Program-made: the position numbers and the translations under genes
Assembly: GCA_903824155.1 (NCBI GenBank)
Contig: CAIJVL010000067.1
Location: 1 to 6,494, forward strand
Source of the DNA: Candidatus Adlerbacteria bacterium
GTDB lineage: Bacteria; Patescibacteriota; Minisyncoccia; Phycocordibacterales; SBAW01
Direction: 5' to 3'
DNA length: 6,494 nt
The notes under the pieces: model-generated
The model's database searches: none
What the model saw: the letters and a program-made list of their open reading frames with translations, nothing else
Told to the model about the DNA's origin: nothing
Shown here: positions 4,998-6,494 of the stretch, in pieces
Layout of the letters: every line of letters begins with the position of its first letter
Position numbering within the stretch: position 1 is the first letter of the stretch

Positions 4998-6494
4998 ATG
5001 GCACAAGCGGTCCCCAAAGATATACAAGAGCGGTATGAAAAGCTTAAAGAGTCGGTACAACACTACCGGATGCAGTATCATGTGTACGACAAAGAGGAGA
5101 TATCCGCCGCCGCGCTCGACTCGCTAAAAGAGGAGTTGGTACAGATAGAAAAAGAGTATCCAAGCTTGGTAACGCCCGACAGCCCATCGCAGCGGGTGGC
5201 CGGCGCGGCCTTGCCGCAATTTAAAAAAGTTAAGCACGAGATTGCCCAATGGTCGTTCAACGATGCGTTTAGCGAAGATGACATACGCGCGTTTGATGCG
5301 CGAGTCAGGAGAGAACTGCGAAAAGCTCCCGCAAAGGCAAATTATCAAGGACCGTCCTTGATATCAGATATCAAGGACGGTCCTTTGGAGCCCACGTACA
5401 CCTGCGAGCTTAAAATCGACGGCCTTAAAGTAGTGCTTACGTACGAAAAGGGGCTGTTGGTTACGGCCGCTACGCGCGGCGACGGTGTGGTAGGCGAGGA
5501 TGTCACGCACAATGTCCGTACTATCGACAGCGTACCGCTCAAGCTCACGCGCCCCGTTGACTGCATTGTCGAAGGGGAAATATGGATGAGCGAAAAAGAG
5601 CTTGCGCGCATTAACAAGGCACGCGTCAAAGAAGGCGAGCCGCTGTTTGCAAACCCGCGCAATGCGGCCGCCGGCTCTATCCGCCAGCTCGACCCAAGGG
5701 TTGCGGCGGCGCGCGGCCTCGACACCTTTATATATGACGTTGCAAAGACCAACGAGCCGCTGGGTCAGACGCAATTTGAAGAGCTTGAGTATCTGCGCAA
5801 GCTGGGCTTTAAGGTCAACTCGCATTTTGAGCTGGCGGGCACTATCGAAGAGGTGATTGAATATTGGCAAAAATGGAAGGCAAAAAATAAAAGTCTCGGT
5901 TACTGGATAGACGGCGTGGTCGTAAAGGTAAACGAACACGCGCTGCAAGAGCGGCTTGGCTACACCGGCAAAGCGCCGCGCTTTGCGATCGCGTTTAAAT
6001 TTCCGGCCGAGCAGGTCACCACGGTTGTTGAGGATATTGTGCTGCAGGTTGGTCGCACCGGCGTCCTTACCCCGGTTGCGCATTTGCGGCCCGTGTCTGT
6101 TGCAGGCTCGACCGTGAGCCGCGCGACGCTGCATAACGAAGATGAGATAAAGCGGCTTGATGTGCGCTTAGGCGACACGGTCATACTTCAAAAAGCGGGC
6201 GACGTGATCCCTGACATCGTGCAGGTGCTAACCGAGCTGAGACCAAAAGGGAGCAAGCCGTATACATGGCCAACCCATGTCGCAGAGTGCGGCGGAGACG
6301 GCTCTATAGAGCGCGTGCCGGGGCAGGCCGCTTGGAGATGCGTGTACAAAAACTCTTTTGCACAACAAAGGCGCGTGTTGCGTTACTTTGCCAGCAAGGG
6401 CGCGCTTAATATAGAGGGCCTTGGCCCTAGCACGGTGGATGCTTTGATGGAAAAAGGGCTACTGACGCATTTTGACGACTTTTTTACCCTTGAA
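4998..6494 (+). CDS. ligA: NAD+-dependent DNA ligase LigA (3' end outside window)
   Basis: Seals nicks between Okazaki fragments and in repair, using NAD+ to adenylate itself and then DNA. The first 499 of an expected 650-700 residues are present. Order seen: domain Ia with YH (27-28) and TPDSPSQRV (59-67); adenylation domain with CELKIDG (adenylated lysine K139), TRGDG (159-163), VEGEIWM (191-197), FANPRNAAAGSIRQLD (217-232), IDGVVVKV (304-311) and AFKFP (332-336); OB fold from about 340 (QVGRTGVLTPVA, 350-361; TLHNEDEI, 377-384; GDVIPDI, 401-407); a degenerate zinc finger (about 425-455); and the start of the HhH domain (IEGLGPSTVDALM). Oddities: residues about 117-130 are encoded by a long palindrome and look inserted; K139 lies 24 residues later than in E. 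coli (K115). Two of the four zinc cysteines are absent. In domain Ia the residues matching E. coli D32 and Y35 are A37 and L40. The gene is open to the last base, so the rest lies to the right. Confidence 0.97.
   Translation, partial: MAQAVPKDIQERYEKLKESVQHYRMQYHVYDKEEISAAALDSLKEELVQIEKEYPSLVTPDSPSQRVAGAALPQFKKVKHEIAQWSFNDAFSEDDIRAFDARVRRELRKAPAKANYQGPSLISDIKDGPLEPTYTCELKIDGLKVVLTYEKGLLVTAATRGDGVVGEDVTHNVRTIDSVPLKLTRPVDCIVEGEIWMSEKELARINKARVKEGEPLFANPRNAAAGSIRQLDPRVAAARGLDTFIYDVAKTNEPLGQTQFEELEYLRKLGFKVNSHFELAGTIEEVIEYWQKWKAKNKSLGYWIDGVVVKVNEHALQERLGYTGKAPRFAIAFKFPAEQVTTVVEDIVLQVGRTGVLTPVAHLRPVSVAGSTVSRATLHNEDEIKRLDVRLGDTVILQKAGDVIPDIVQVLTELRPKGSKPYTWPTHVAECGGDGSIERVPGQAAWRCVYKNSFAQQRRVLRYFASKGALNIEGLGPSTVDALMEKGLLTHFDDFFTLE
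5343..5386. repeat. Long in-frame palindrome inside ligA
   Basis: A perfect inverted repeat: 19 bases at 5347-5365 (AAGGACCGTCCTTGATATC) are the exact reverse complement of 5367-5385, with a single A at 5366. Each arm is itself nearly palindromic: 5343-5363 is a 21-base perfect palindrome around C5353, and a 17-base unit (5343-5359) recurs 26 bases later (5369-5385) with one change. The 39-base core equals 13 codons and is read through in ligA as GPSLISDIKDGP with flanking residues. The unit resembles mobile palindromic repeats that insert in reading frames, such as Rickettsia palindromic elements, but membership in any family is not shown. It lacks a T run, so it is not a terminator. Confidence 0.85.

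Noticed and set aside
4390..5004. 204-codon minus-strand open frame opposite the last pilin gene
   Set aside because: Low-complexity Gly/Arg-rich translation typical of a shadow frame; the plus-strand pilin is clear.
5343..5390. The ligA palindrome as an intrinsic terminator
   Set aside because: No T run follows, and the reading frame continues with all the ligase motifs.
5364..6134. Long open frame (256 codons) on the minus strand
   Set aside because: It lies fully antisense to ligA, has no recognisable domain, and arises from the GC-rich codon pattern of the sense gene.
1..6494. CRISPR arrays, tRNA or rRNA genes, insertion sequences
   Set aside because: No regularly spaced repeats, no tRNA-like cloverleaf, no rRNA-like stretch and no transposase frame were seen.

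Overview
The window looks like a stretch of genome from a Candidatus Patescibacteria (CPR) bacterium, most probably Parcubacteria. This is inferred from three things: the style of the pilin cluster, a DNA ligase LigA with domain Ia and zinc-finger regions unlike the E. coli enzyme, and tightly overlapping genes with hardly any Shine-Dalgarno sequences. All genes are on the + strand and read with the standard bacterial code. No in-frame TGA is used as sense, which argues against Gracilibacteria/Absconditabacteria.

Layout: 23-553 encodes a type IV pilin-like protein that ends in a tandem hairpin and a very clear intrinsic terminator (558-608). Base 642-1169 encodes a close paralog. A third pilin (1192-1767, GspG/PilA-like) opens a compact run in which every gene overlaps or nearly touches the next: prepilin peptidase PilD (1767-2627), a GspH/FimT-like minor pilin (2587-3282), a GspJ/PilW-like one (3287-3871), a GspI/PilV-like one (3861-4460) and a PilX- or GspK-like one without the usual Glu5 (4435-4980). 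After 17 bases the NAD+-dependent DNA ligase ligA starts at 4998 and runs off the right edge (499 codons seen). There is no gene-free stretch longer than about 90 bases.

How it works together: seven prepilins carry class III signal sequences (a short basic leader ending in G, then FTL). PilD would cleave and N-methylate them at the membrane. The first two or three are candidate fibre subunits, and the H/J/I/X-like set would form the initiating tip, as in type II secretion pseudopili and type IV pili. The motor ATPases, platform protein and alignment proteins are not in the window. LigA is a housekeeping enzyme with its own apparent promoter.

Points worth a second look: (1) a perfect 19-bp inverted repeat with a 1-base centre, lying in frame inside ligA just before the adenylation lysine and adding an extra peptide; (2) three -10-like hexamers placed exactly 6 bases before the ATG of three genes, implying leaderless mRNAs; (3) loss of expected zinc ligands and domain Ia residues in LigA; (4) an EF-hand-like loop in the H-like pilin; (5) even cysteine counts in all seven pilins.
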